NCBI GenBank assembly: GCA_963791625.1
Contig: CAWBTA010000016.1
Span: forward strand, 310,001 to 374,000
Source: JANMCE01 sp963791625
GTDB lineage: Bacteria; Actinomycetota; Acidimicrobiia; Acidimicrobiales; Ilumatobacteraceae
Reading direction: 5' to 3'
DNA length: 64,000 nucleotides
In this document: piece by piece, positions 1-8,307 of the stretch
Position numbering within the stretch: the first letter of the stretch is position 1
Layout: every line of letters starts with the position of its first letter
The notes under the pieces: generated by a model
What the model saw: the letters and a program-made list of their open reading frames with translations, nothing else
Database searches by the model: none
Told to the model about the DNA's origin: nothing
Translations under genes and position numbers: made by a program

Positions 1-488
1 GGCCACCGCGGCCACGAAGTTGCCGCCCGAACTGTCACCCGCGATCGCCAGGGTCTGGCCGTCCCATCCGAACTCTGCGGGGTGGTCGGCGACCCAGCGG
101 ACCACGACGTAGCAGTCGGTAAGGCCGGCCGGAAATGCGTGCTCGGGGGCAAGCCGGTACCCGACGGACACCACCTTGCAGCCGGTGGCGTTCGCCAACT
201 CACGGGCAATGTGATCGTGCGTGTTCAGGCTGCCGAGGAAGAACGCTCCCCGTGGAAGTACACCAGCGCCGGGTGCGAGTCGGCCTCGCTCGGCGTGTAG
301 ACCCGAACCGGCACCGGGCCGGCTGACGTGGCAAGGGTCATTTCGGCGACGGCGTGTACCGGGATACGTTCGTCAACTGGCGCAAGGTGGGACTCTTCGC
401 CAGCGCGCATCGCGACCGGGTTGAGTGGGCCGGGCGGCGGGTGAGGCAGCGTAGCGATGAAGGCAGCGACTGTCGGATGCAATGGCAT
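1..488 (-). CDS. alpha/beta hydrolase (HSL/GDSAG-type), 3' partial and frameshifted
   Basis: Carboxylesterase/lipase-like alpha/beta hydrolase of the hormone-sensitive-lipase type, probably cleaving an ester or lactone in the catabolic cluster. ATG at 488 follows an AAGGAG ribosome site and lies 3 bp after the monooxygenase stop. The first about 78 residues end at VYFHG; the oxyanion motif HGGAFFLGS then continues only in the next frame. From there to position 1 the protein is open and carries YRLAPEHAFPAG and the nucleophile elbow GDSSGGN, both hallmarks of the family. The break sits at the CCCC run 248-251, and adding one C restores the frame. The acid and histidine of the triad lie beyond the window. 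Family assignment is secure; the substrate is unknown. The frameshift may be a sequencing indel. Confidence 0.85.
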
Positions 489-491
489 TGG

Positions 492-1601
492 TCAGCTCCT
501 TGCGCCGATTTCGCCCCGGTGCTGGTTGGGGAACACCGTCGCGACCTCGTCCTCGCTCCAACCCTCGCGGGACAGTCGCTGCAGCTCGTCGGTCACTGGC
601 TTCCGATTGGCCTGGAACAGCGCCAGAGCCTCGGCAACGGAACCGGCCTCAACCAGCGCGTCAGCGATTGCTCCGGCGTCGAGTATGCCGGAGTTCGCAC
701 CCTGCCCTTGGTGGTGGCACATGGCATGCGCTGCATCGCCGACGAGCACGACGGAATCGGAATGCCAGGAGGCAATCGGGTCGATGTCGTACACCGAGCG
801 AAGGTTGACGTCGGCCATATCGAGCCCGGCCGTGATCGCCACTATGCGCTCGTCGAACCCCTGAACGACCTTGAGTAGCTGCTCCTTGGTAGACGTCGGG
901 GCCGGCGTGGAGTCCGCGTTCAAGCAGGTCACGTCGTAGGAAACCTCACCGCGATGCAACAGCGGCAGCACGTACACCTTGGTGCCGTGGCCCATGAACA
1001 TGCGGAAGTTTCCGTCATCGACCAGACCGAAGGTCTCCGACATGGGGATCACAACGCGGTACGCGTGCTCGCCGGCGAACACGGGCCGTTTGTCGCTGAA
1101 GAGCTGGGCGCGGACCTGCGAACGGATGCCGTCGGCCCCGATCACCAGATCGGCGGTGACGGTCGCACCGTTGGTAAAGGTGGCGGTCGCGCGGTTGCCA
1201 TGATCTTCGATGTTCGAGAGCCGGTGCCCGAGCTTGACCATGCCCGTGGGGAGCGCAGCGAGCAGGGTGTCGATGAAGTCGCCGCGGTGCACGAAACGGG
1301 TCGTCGAGTGGAAGACCTCCTTCTCCGGCCACTCCTCCATCGCAATCCGGTGCCCGGTAGCGGTGAGGATTTCGAAGTAGTCGCTCGGCGAGGTGACGGC
1401 CGCGATGGCATCAAACAGGCCCAGCTTGCGGAACTGGTCCACGGTGGACGGGCGCAGGCCGATGCCGGCGCCCACCTCCTTGATCGCCTGCGCCTGCTCG
1501 TAGACGGTGACGTTGGCACCGAGCAGGCTGATGGCCCGGGCCGTTGTGGCGCCGGCGTAGCCGGCACCGATGATGGCGACGTCGAGGTTCTTCAAGTCCA
1601 T
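492..1601 (-). CDS. FAD-dependent monooxygenase (salicylate hydroxylase-like)
   Basis: Group A flavoprotein monooxygenase of 369 residues, the usual size for single-component aromatic hydroxylases using NAD(P)H. Seen: the dinucleotide-binding GAGYAG at residues 12-17, the DG motif GADGIRSQVR near 155-164, and the FAD ribityl motif VLVGDAAHAM near 285-294. A hydroxylation of an aromatic or enol substrate is expected from the family; the substrate cannot be read from the sequence. The ATG at 1601 is preceded by AGGAGA overlapping the upstream stop, 12 bp after the phosphotriesterase gene. It forms one operon with the two phosphotriesterase-like genes upstream and the hydrolase downstream. Confidence 0.9.
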   Translation of the reverse strand: MDLKNLDVAIIGAGYAGATTARAISLLGANVTVYEQAQAIKEVGAGIGLRPSTVDQFRKLGLFDAIAAVTSPSDYFEILTATGHRIAMEEWPEKEVFHSTTRFVHRGDFIDTLLAALPTGMVKLGHRLSNIEDHGNRATATFTNGATVTADLVIGADGIRSQVRAQLFSDKRPVFAGEHAYRVVIPMSETFGLVDDGNFRMFMGHGTKVYVLPLLHRGEVSYDVTCLNADSTPAPTSTKEQLLKVVQGFDERIVAITAGLDMADVNLRSVYDIDPIASWHSDSVVLVGDAAHAMCHHQGQGANSGILDAGAIADALVEAGSVAEALALFQANRKPVTDELQRLSREGWSEDEVATVFPNQHRGEIGARS

Positions 1602-1613
1602 GGTCGTGTCTCC

Positions 1614-2594
1614 TCAGATCAGTGGTTGGAGGGTCAGGAATTCAGCAGCGTTCTCAACGAAAATCCGGTCGATGACGGCATCACCAATGCCCGCCGCCTT
1701 CAGATCCGGCAGCAGCTGCTCAAAGAGGTAGTTCACGGTGTGGCCCTTCACGCCGGGCCAGCCAAGAGGCGAGCAGTTGGCGTCCGCGGACGCCAACACC
1801 GAATCGACGAGGCCGTTGTTGATGAACGTGAGCAGGTGGTCGAGCCGTTCGTTACGATGACGACCCCAGAATGGAGGGTCAGGCAATTCGAGGTCGTAGC
1901 CGAACGTGTCGAACCCGATGCGACCACCCTTGGCGATGATCGCCTTCTCGTTCACCAGACCCTGACTGACGCCATCATCGGCATGGCCGAACAGCACACG
2001 CTTGAGCGGCAGGCCTTCGTCATCGAAGATGGCGAGCGCTGGCTCCACGTCAACCGCGAGGTGCGTGAAGATCGGCGCACCGGTCGCCTTCGAGGCTCGG
2101 GCCGCGGCACGGTAGATGCGCTTGTCGAGCTCCTTCATCCGAAAACCGCGGCTGACCCCAACCTTGATGATGCCAGCCTTCGCGCCAGACCTGCCGATGC
2201 CCACGGTGATCTCGTGGACGAACTGCTCGGCGAGATACTCGATGCTTGCTCGCTCGAAAAACGGGAGTGCGGTGTCGCCGCCGACGAACCCGGTGGAGGC
2301 GATGATGTGCACGCCCGTCTTGGCCGACAGCGACTTGTAGTAGTCGAGGTCACGACCGTTACAGATGCCAGTGGCATCAACGAACGTTGCCGCCCCAAAG
2401 GGCGCGGCGTTCTCGTGGAAAAGTCGCAGCTTGGGGACGGTCTCCTCGTAACGCTGCTCAGGGGTCTTCCACCATTTGGTGTCCAACTCGCAGCCGGGCA
2501 TGCCGTATCCGATGTGCTCGTGAATCGCCACGAAGCCGAGCTCAGCCGGCGATACGGCTCCCAGGACGGTGTTCACACGGGCCATGCCGGTCAC
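1614..2594 (-). CDS. phosphotriesterase-family metal hydrolase (lactonase-like), intact ligands
   Basis: Amidohydrolase-fold protein of 326 residues in the phosphotriesterase/PLL family, many members of which hydrolyse lactones. All six expected binuclear-metal ligands are visible: HEH at 25 and 27, the lysine that is carbamylated in the family at 144 (IIKVG), His178 (IFTHL), His204 (LFGHAD) and Asp271 (SADAN). The first ATG (2594) overlaps the preceding stop as ATGA; a second in-frame ATG at 2585 is an alternative start. The upstream neighbour is a diverged paralogue that lacks these ligands. Inferred role: lactone or ester opening in the catabolic pathway encoded around it. Confidence 0.88.
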   Translation of the reverse strand: MTGMARVNTVLGAVSPAELGFVAIHEHIGYGMPGCELDTKWWKTPEQRYEETVPKLRLFHENAAPFGAATFVDATGICNGRDLDYYKSLSAKTGVHIIASTGFVGGDTALPFFERASIEYLAEQFVHEITVGIGRSGAKAGIIKVGVSRGFRMKELDKRIYRAAARASKATGAPIFTHLAVDVEPALAIFDDEGLPLKRVLFGHADDGVSQGLVNEKAIIAKGGRIGFDTFGYDLELPDPPFWGRHRNERLDHLLTFINNGLVDSVLASADANCSPLGWPGVKGHTVNYLFEQLLPDLKAAGIGDAVIDRIFVENAAEFLTLQPLI

Positions 2595-3556
2595 TTCCTC
2601 ACGCTCAAAAGGTTGGCAGGGTTCGTCGTCAGGATCTGCTGGATCGTTACGTCGGGAAGTCCTGCTGCTCGCAGCTTTGGTACGAAGCCAGTGAGCACGG
2701 CGCTGAACGCGAGGTCGTTGCCCAGCTCACCGAAGCAGACGCCCGTGGCGCTGGAGGAGATCAGGATCCGGTCGGCGTGGCCGTCCTTGACCAGCGAGAC
2801 GATGAGCGCAACCCGGTCGGCGTCGGAGCTGTACTGCGGGTCGGTCGAGCCGGCGTGATCGATGGCGACCCACACGCCACGGCGGGCGACCTCGGCTGGC
2901 CATCCGGCCGCGACTGCGTCGTTGCGGTCAAGGTCGGCAATGACCACTCGATCGGCGGCGAGGCCTTCGTTGAGCGCAACCGCGAGGTTGGCCAGCGCGT
3001 CAGACCCGCATCGGATGAGCGTCGCGACGCCGGTATCTCGAGCAGTTCGTGCCGCGCCTCGCACCAGACTCTCGTCGGTCGGCGTCATACCTTCGACCGT
3101 CACAGCCGTGGCTACCAGACCGGCCGCCGCTCGCCGTTCCAGCCGGGGCACGACCATGCCGTCGGTGACTTCACGGCTGAACATTTCGGCGAAGCGGTCC
3201 GCCGGCCAGGGTGTGGGTGGGTTGGTCTGCGGCGTGAGGAAATAGCCGCCCAGCATCGCCTCGGGTCCCTGCCCGGTTGATGCCACGATGTGCACGCCGG
3301 TGGCTCGCGACAGTGCCTCGTAGAGCATGAGGTCTCGCCCCTCGAACATGCCCGTGGCGTCCACAATGGTGCCACCACCGTTTGCCTTGAAGTCGCCGAG
3401 CTTGGCCTTGATGGCCTCGAACAGGTCGGCACGGTCGATGTGGATGTCGTACGCGTACTGCGCACCCGGCACGACGTAGAGCAGTGACTCTCGCACCAAG
3501 GTGACGCCAAGGTCACCCGCGTCGACAGGCCCGAGCACCGTGTTCACCAATGCCAT
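2591..3556 (-). CDS. phosphotriesterase-like pseudoenzyme (no metal ligands)
   Basis: 321-residue paralogue of the downstream phosphotriesterase, alignable by eye over its whole length (VNTVLG start, VDATGMFEGRDL, GVHIVASTG, C-terminal TNPANLLSVRK). Every metal-ligand position is replaced: HEH becomes RES (22-24), the lysine becomes Ala (GLVATAV, about 149), the two core histidines become Arg182 (TLIRCG) and an ADLD segment near 208, and the late aspartate becomes Ser (ISSSATG, about 269). It should therefore be inactive as a classical binuclear hydrolase. The coding frame is open and codon use looks normal, so it is not a decaying gene. It may be a structural or regulatory partner of the active paralogue, with which it overlaps by 4 bp (inference). 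It is the first gene of the operon, divergent from the P450. Confidence 0.85.
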   Translation of the reverse strand: MALVNTVLGPVDAGDLGVTLVRESLLYVVPGAQYAYDIHIDRADLFEAIKAKLGDFKANGGGTIVDATGMFEGRDLMLYEALSRATGVHIVASTGQGPEAMLGGYFLTPQTNPPTPWPADRFAEMFSREVTDGMVVPRLERRAAAGLVATAVTVEGMTPTDESLVRGAARTARDTGVATLIRCGSDALANLAVALNEGLAADRVVIADLDRNDAVAAGWPAEVARRGVWVAIDHAGSTDPQYSSDADRVALIVSLVKDGHADRILISSSATGVCFGELGNDLAFSAVLTGFVPKLRAAGLPDVTIQQILTTNPANLLSVRK

Positions 3557-3600
3557 CTGGAATGTCCCCCTTCGTTACGAGGTCCCCCTCACCGACTACA

Positions 3601-3626
3601 TTGACAGTGACTGTACACACTGTCAA
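3601..3626. promoter_or_regulatory. perfect inverted repeat, probable TetR operator
   Basis: TTGACAGTG (3601-3609) and its exact complement CACTGTCAA (3618-3626) flank an 8-bp spacer in the divergent region between the phosphotriesterase operon and the P450. The right arm extends to ACTGTCAACTTAG (3619-3631), nearly identical to ACTGTCAACTAAG at 4933-4945 just before the TetR gene. A second cluster, TTGACAG at 3656-3662 plus ACTGTACACA at 3683-3692 (the latter also at 3610-3619), lies closer to the P450. Shared sites suggest that the adjacent TetR protein controls both promoters and itself; binding is inferred. Confidence 0.6.
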
Positions 3627-3724
3627 CTTAGTTTTCATAGCGTTCCGACAATGTCTTGACAGCCTGTTGTCTGAGTGAACATACTGTACACAGCCTGTGC
3701 TGTTCGTCACACTCAAGGAGCGCC

Positions 3725-4903
3725 ATGACAACGGAAACCGTGCCGACATCGGACATCGATCTGTTCTCGGATGAGGTGCTGCTCAGTCCGTATGAGCCAT
3801 TGCGCGCGCTACAGGAAACAGCGGCTGTCGTGCGGATACCGGCCAATGATGTGTGGGCGATCACCCGCTACGAGCCGATCCGGGCCGCGTTCTTGAACTA
3901 CGACACGTTTTCCTCCAACAAGGTGGCGTTCAATGACGCCATGAACCAGGCGCTCACCGGCACGACGCTGGCTACCGATCCGCCCGATCACCATCAGCTG
4001 CGAGTGGCCCTGATGGAGAATCTGACGCCTCGCGCCCTGCGCAAGATCAAGGACGACATCGACGCGAAGGCCGATACGATTGTCGGCGAACTCGTCGATT
4101 CCGGCTCGTTCGATGCGATCGACGGCATCGCTCGAGCCATCCCCCTCAACGTTGTTGCCGACATGATCGGCGTGAACGGTGCGATCCGAGACAACATGCT
4201 GCGCTGGGGGGACGCCGCATTCAACGTGCTTGGCCCCATGAACCAGCGCACGATCGAAAGCTTCCCGATTGCCGGCGAACTGTTCGGCTGGGCGACCAAC
4301 GTCAAGGCAGACGAACTCACCGAAGGCAGCATGGGTCGCGCCATCTTTGCGGCTGCTGAGGCAGGCAAGATCCCAGCCGAAAGTTGCGGTCACATCATTC
4401 ACCAGTACGTCGCCGCGGGCATGGACACCACCATTGCCTCGATCGGCAACGTCTTGTGGCTGCTCGGCGAGAACCCCGACCAGTACGACACTCTGCGCGC
4501 CGATCCAACGCTGGTCACCGCTGCGTTCAACGAAGCCTTGCGTATGGAACCGCCGGCCCCCACCTTCGGTCGTCTCGTCAAGCAGGACGTCACCATCGAC
4601 GGTGTCACGATTCCGGCTGGCGCGCAGGCCGCGCTTCTGCTCTTCGCCGGCAACCGCGACCCTCGCCACTACGACTCCCCCGACGCCTTTCGCCTCACGC
4701 GCAATCCTGCGGACAACCTGGCCTTCGGGTACGGCGCCCACAGCTGCGCTGGTCAAGCTCTCGCCCGCCTACAAGCCAACGCCGCGCTCGAAGCCTTCAT
4801 CCGCCGCGTCAAGCGCTTCACCATAGGCACCCCCGTTCGCCGCCTCAACAACTCCACCCGCGGCCTCGACTCCCTTCCCATCGTCGCTCTCGAACGCGCC
4901 TGA
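3725..4903 (+). CDS. cytochrome P450
   Basis: Soluble bacterial class I P450 of 392 residues. Seen: I-helix oxygen-activation motif AGMDTT near 231-236, K-helix ExxR (EALR, 270-273) and the heme loop FGYGAHSCAGQALARL with the cysteine ligand at about 341. The in-frame upstream extension is rejected because AAGGAG at 3715-3720 stands four bases before the ATG at 3725. It should hydroxylate a small hydrophobic substrate using electrons from a ferredoxin and reductase, neither of which is encoded nearby. Divergent from the phosphotriesterase operon and followed by the TetR gene, it is probably co-regulated with both. Confidence 0.93.
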   Translation: MTTETVPTSDIDLFSDEVLLSPYEPLRALQETAAVVRIPANDVWAITRYEPIRAAFLNYDTFSSNKVAFNDAMNQALTGTTLATDPPDHHQLRVALMENLTPRALRKIKDDIDAKADTIVGELVDSGSFDAIDGIARAIPLNVVADMIGVNGAIRDNMLRWGDAAFNVLGPMNQRTIESFPIAGELFGWATNVKADELTEGSMGRAIFAAAEAGKIPAESCGHIIHQYVAAGMDTTIASIGNVLWLLGENPDQYDTLRADPTLVTAAFNEALRMEPPAPTFGRLVKQDVTIDGVTIPAGAQAALLLFAGNRDPRHYDSPDAFRLTRNPADNLAFGYGAHSCAGQALARLQANAALEAFIRRVKRFTIGTPVRRLNNSTRGLDSLPIVALERA

Positions 4904-4932
4904 CGCCTTCGTCGTCCCGGTTTCGCCCCGGG

Positions 4933-4952
4933 ACTGTCAACTAAGCTGACAA
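4933..4952. promoter_or_regulatory. probable TetR autoregulatory operator
   Basis: TGTCA-ACTAAGC-TGACA (4936-4952) is a dyad ending two bases before the GTG start of the TetR gene, and ACTGTCAACTAAG repeats the arm found at 3619-3631. No ribosome site fits between it and the GTG, so the transcript may be leaderless and the operator would cover the promoter. Inference from symmetry and position. Confidence 0.5.
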
Positions 4953-4953
4953 C

Positions 4954-5565
4954 GTGTCAAGTCTTCGCGCAGCGCAAAAGCAACTCACACGTCGGCTGCT
5001 GTTGGAGTCCGGGCTCGATGTGTTCGAGTCGAAGGGGTACGCCTCGACGACGGTCGACGACATCGCCTCGGGTGCGGGGACCACGCGTACGACGTTCTAC
5101 TTGCACTTCCCGTCCAAGGCCGAGCTCATGAAGTCCTTGATCGTCGACCTCAACAAGATGCTTGTGTCGTCCGACGATCCGCCCCTCGCCGGGGTGGTCG
5201 CCTCGGGGCAGCCGGCGCAGATCCAAGCGTGGATCCAGCGCAAGGTCGACCAATGGCCCGAGATCAAGCGATGCGCGTCTGCAGCCCACCACGCCGCGGC
5301 CTCCGACACTGAGATCTCAGTCGCCGTGAACCGGTGGTTCGAAGGTGTAATCGATGACATCCGCACCGGACTCGACCTCGCCGACCGCTTCGACCCGGCC
5401 TCTCGCCACGTTCGGGGCACGCTGGCCTTCGGTCAACTCGAATTCCTGAGCCGCCGCTGGTTCGACACGAACTGGACCGAATCGATGCCACGCGACGCAT
5501 CAGTCCGCCTGCTCGTCGACAGCTGGTGCTGGCTCCTCACCGCCGAGGCGAGAAGCCCCGGCTAG
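4954..5565 (+). CDS. TetR/AcrR family transcriptional regulator
   Basis: 203-residue TetR-type repressor. The N-terminal helix-turn-helix is clear (TVDDIASGAGTTRTTFYLHFPSKAELM, residues about 32-58); the C-terminal ligand-binding half is not specific. GTG start at 4954 with no good Shine-Dalgarno. It sits between the P450 and an alpha/beta hydrolase, and the dyad before its start is repeated before the P450 and phosphotriesterase operon. It probably de-represses these in response to the pathway substrate. Confidence 0.9.
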   Translation: MSSLRAAQKQLTRRLLLESGLDVFESKGYASTTVDDIASGAGTTRTTFYLHFPSKAELMKSLIVDLNKMLVSSDDPPLAGVVASGQPAQIQAWIQRKVDQWPEIKRCASAAHHAAASDTEISVAVNRWFEGVIDDIRTGLDLADRFDPASRHVRGTLAFGQLEFLSRRWFDTNWTESMPRDASVRLLVDSWCWLLTAEARSPG

Positions 5566-5658
5566 CTCCACTCCGTCCGTTAGGGTTCGGGAGTCGCTCT
5601 GGGGAGAGCGGATGCTGAAGTCCGAGAGAGATGGATCGCGATCCACGGGAAGTTGGCG

Positions 5659-6594
5659 ATGACCGTTCTAGATGCTGATACGAGGGCGGACATTTTCGTC
5701 CGTCACGACCTTCCTGAGCAGCAGGTGGACCTCGGCGAAATTCGGATGAACTACGCCACCGCTGGTGACTCGGGTCTGCCACCGCTTCTCCTGATCCCTG
5801 GCCAAACAGAATCGTGGTGGGGGTACGAGCGGGCCATGCCGTTGCTCGCCGAGCACTTCCAGGTCTTCGCCGTGGACCTCCGAGGCCAAGGCCGCTCGTC
5901 ATGGACACCAGGGCGGTACACGCTCGACAACTTTGGCAACGACCTCGTGCGCTTCATTGATCTGGCGATTGGTCGGCCGACCTACGTCAGCGGCTTGTCA
6001 TCGGGTGGCGTGCTGTCAGCCTGGTTGTCTGCGTATGCGAAACCGGGACAGGTCCTGGCTGCGGTCTACGAAGATCCGCCCTTGTTCTCATCCGAGACGA
6101 ACCCGGCATTCGGGCAGTCGATCCGCCAGAGCCTTGGACCGCTGTTTGCGATGTTCAACAAATGGCTCGGCAACCAGTGGTCGATTGGGAATTGGTCGGG
6201 AATGCAAGCGGCGGCAGCCACCGAGGTTCCGCCGTGGGTCAGCGCCGTCATCCCGTTCCCGGACGAGGTCCCGCAGAACCTACGCGAGTACGACCCCGAG
6301 TGGGGCCGGGCGTTCTGGACCGGCACCGCGGCCGCAAGCTGCGACCACGCCACCATGCTCGCAAACGTGAAAGTCCCCGTGCTCCTGACCCACCATTTCC
6401 GCATGGAAGACCCAAGCGGCACGCTCATGGGAGCGCTCTCTGACCTGTGCGCAGCCAAGGCCCAGGAATTGATCAGTGCTGCGGGTCAGCCGATCACCTA
6501 CCAGTCGTTCCCGGCTATGGGCCACTTCATGCACGCCATCGACCCACCCCTGTTCGCCAAAACCATCACCGACTGGGTCGCCACCCTTGCCTGA
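5659..6594 (+). CDS. alpha/beta hydrolase
   Basis: 311-residue alpha/beta hydrolase fold protein. Nucleophile elbow GLSSGG (112-117, Ser114), VDLRGQGRS strand-turn before it, and the histidine in MGHFMH near the C terminus. The oxyanion region reads PGQTES instead of HG-G. ATG 5659 is chosen over an in-frame TTG at 5653 because GGGAAG (5647-5652) is spaced correctly for it. In this context a C-C or ester hydrolase acting on a ring-cleavage product is plausible, but fold alone does not settle the reaction. Confidence 0.88.
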   Translation: MTVLDADTRADIFVRHDLPEQQVDLGEIRMNYATAGDSGLPPLLLIPGQTESWWGYERAMPLLAEHFQVFAVDLRGQGRSSWTPGRYTLDNFGNDLVRFIDLAIGRPTYVSGLSSGGVLSAWLSAYAKPGQVLAAVYEDPPLFSSETNPAFGQSIRQSLGPLFAMFNKWLGNQWSIGNWSGMQAAAATEVPPWVSAVIPFPDEVPQNLREYDPEWGRAFWTGTAAASCDHATMLANVKVPVLLTHHFRMEDPSGTLMGALSDLCAAKAQELISAAGQPITYQSFPAMGHFMHAIDPPLFAKTITDWVATLA

Positions 6595-6605
6595 ATGACC
6601 CTTCG

Positions 6606-6642
6606 CTGCAGTTTGACGTGGATACGCAACGTCAAACTGCAG
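6606..6642. terminator. bidirectional hairpin between convergent genes
   Basis: Perfect 14-bp stem CTGCAGTTTGACGT / ACGTCAAACTGCAG with a 9-base loop, lying between the convergent hydrolase (+) and FAD monooxygenase (-). No T-tract follows, so the terminator role is inferred from position and stem strength. Confidence 0.7.
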
Positions 6643-6669
6643 GAGAGCGCGAGCCGAACTCTTGGATCC

Positions 6670-8307
6670 CTATCGGCCGGCGGACCGGCCGAAGATGTCG
6701 TCAGGCGAGAGCGCCGCTGCACCCAGCGAGGCGCGCCACGAGACGTGCTGGTCGGGTCGCACCAAGAGCATCGACGAACCGAGGAGCGACCCACACTGCT
6801 CGACCGAAAGCCCCACGTCGAGGAGCCGGACGACGCTCAGGGGGATACCGAGTCGACCGGCGGCCGCTACCACAGGAGCAGGATCGGCCGGAAGATCCGT
6901 TACGAGCAGCGTGAAGTCATCTCCCAGGAGGTCGTAGAGCGAGCGGCCGTCGGGAAGCCAGGCGTGTGGGAGTCGGGAACCGGGTCGCGCCGTTGGGGTA
7001 TAGACGGTGGTTTCCTGTGGCGGCTCGGGCGTGCCGTCGGGCACGGTGAGCGGCGAGGTGCCGTAGTGGTAGCCGAGCACGAGACCAAGGCTGTGGAATT
7101 CGCCGTATTTGTGGGTTTGGATGTCGGCGGCAACCGCCGCACGGCACGCGTCACCGGCAGGTCCTTCTCCGCTGAGGAGCGGGTCGGCGAAGTTGGTCGA
7201 TAGCTTGCTCATGTTGAGCGTGGCGAGATCGATGGTTTGCTGGGCGATCGGCTTACGCTCCGCCTCATAGCTGTCGAGCAGACCGGGTCCACCCCAGCCG
7301 GTCAGCACGGCCGCCAGCTTCCAGCCGATGTTCACCGCGTCGCCAACAGCAGTGTTGAAGCCGTGGCCACCCCACGGTGGATTGAGGTGCGCGGCGTCGC
7401 CGACGAGGAACACCCGTCCGTCTCGATAGGTGGAGGCATTCAACATGCGCGCCGTCCACGGATCGGTCGAAATCAGCTCGATGTCAACACTGGCAGCTTC
7501 CGGTCCGTCGCCAATAAGTGAGCGGATAAGGCGGATCGGATCGGCGTTACCGACCTCCGGACTCACCCCATTCGCCATTGCCCACCAGGTGTCCTGCAAG
7601 TTCATCCGACCGACCAACCCTGGCGTCTCCGGGTTGAGCACCCAGTGATGAATCGCTGGCGCGTGTGGCACCAACGCGGCTAGTCCAGCGGAGCGGAACA
7701 CCATGCTGAAGTTCGGTCGACCGTCGGTGGCCCCCTCGAAGACAACATCAATCGCGTGGCGGGTCGGGCTCGTTGCCCCATCACAACCGAGCACGTAGTC
7801 AGCCACGATTTCGTGGCGGGCACCATCGGCATCGAGAGCTACGACGGTGACGTGCCGCTCATCCTGTTGCAGCTCGGCAAGCGACCATCCGATCGCAAAC
7901 GTGACAGTCGGACACGCCGAAACGCCCTCGCGTAATACCAACTCCACCAGAGGCTGAGGCACCTGCTGGCCCGCTTCGGCGTACTCGTCGCAACGGTACG
8001 GCGTCAGCCCGAGGCACCCCTCAATACGGGTGATCTCACGCCCGAGCAGCGACGTGCAGAACATCGCCGCCTGCGACCAGGCGACCGGCAACGGTGCTAC
8101 TTCCCGCAGCCGGTCAGCAAGCCCCCACCGGCGCAGGTGCTCCATCGTGCGGATACTGGTCGTTTTTGCCCGCGGCCGATCCATCGACACCACGGCTCGC
8201 GGCTCAAGCAAAAGCACCCGAACCCCACGCCGACCCAGCTCAAGAGCTGCCGCCAACCCGGACGGGCCGCCGCCAGCGATCACGACCTGAGCGTGCCCGT
8301 ATTCCAC
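6670..8307 (-). CDS. FAD-dependent aromatic hydroxylase (MhpA/PheA-like)
   Basis: 545-residue flavoprotein monooxygenase of the phenol-hydroxylase/MhpA type, which ortho-hydroxylates phenolic compounds with NAD(P)H. Seen: GGGPSG (12-17), the DG motif GCDGATSPTR (174-183), and VFLVGDAAHLNPPWGGHGFN (299-318), in which the GD motif contacts FAD. The C-terminal about 150 residues form the thioredoxin-like tail typical of this subgroup. GTG start directly abuts the livF stop (TAG|GTG). Combined with a VOC-type dioxygenase and hydrolases nearby, it fits a meta-cleavage aromatic pathway; the substrate is unknown. Confidence 0.9.
   Translation of the reverse strand: MEYGHAQVVIAGGGPSGLAAALELGRRGVRVLLLEPRAVVSMDRPRAKTTSIRTMEHLRRWGLADRLREVAPLPVAWSQAAMFCTSLLGREITRIEGCLGLTPYRCDEYAEAGQQVPQPLVELVLREGVSACPTVTFAIGWSLAELQQDERHVTVVALDADGARHEIVADYVLGCDGATSPTRHAIDVVFEGATDGRPNFSMVFRSAGLAALVPHAPAIHHWVLNPETPGLVGRMNLQDTWWAMANGVSPEVGNADPIRLIRSLIGDGPEAASVDIELISTDPWTARMLNASTYRDGRVFLVGDAAHLNPPWGGHGFNTAVGDAVNIGWKLAAVLTGWGGPGLLDSYEAERKPIAQQTIDLATLNMSKLSTNFADPLLSGEGPAGDACRAAVAADIQTHKYGEFHSLGLVLGYHYGTSPLTVPDGTPEPPQETTVYTPTARPGSRLPHAWLPDGRSLYDLLGDDFTLLVTDLPADPAPVVAAAGRLGIPLSVVRLLDVGLSVEQCGSLLGSSMLLVRPDQHVSWRASLGAAALSPDDIFGRSAGR

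Noticed and set aside
954..2858. 634-codon plus-strand open frame
   Set aside because: Antisense shadow of the FAD monooxygenase and phosphotriesterase genes; no domain sense and no ribosome site. Long antisense frames are expected at this GC content.
3809..4756. 315-codon minus-strand open frame
   Set aside because: Antisense to the P450, whose motifs are complete; codon pattern is a mirror of the real gene.
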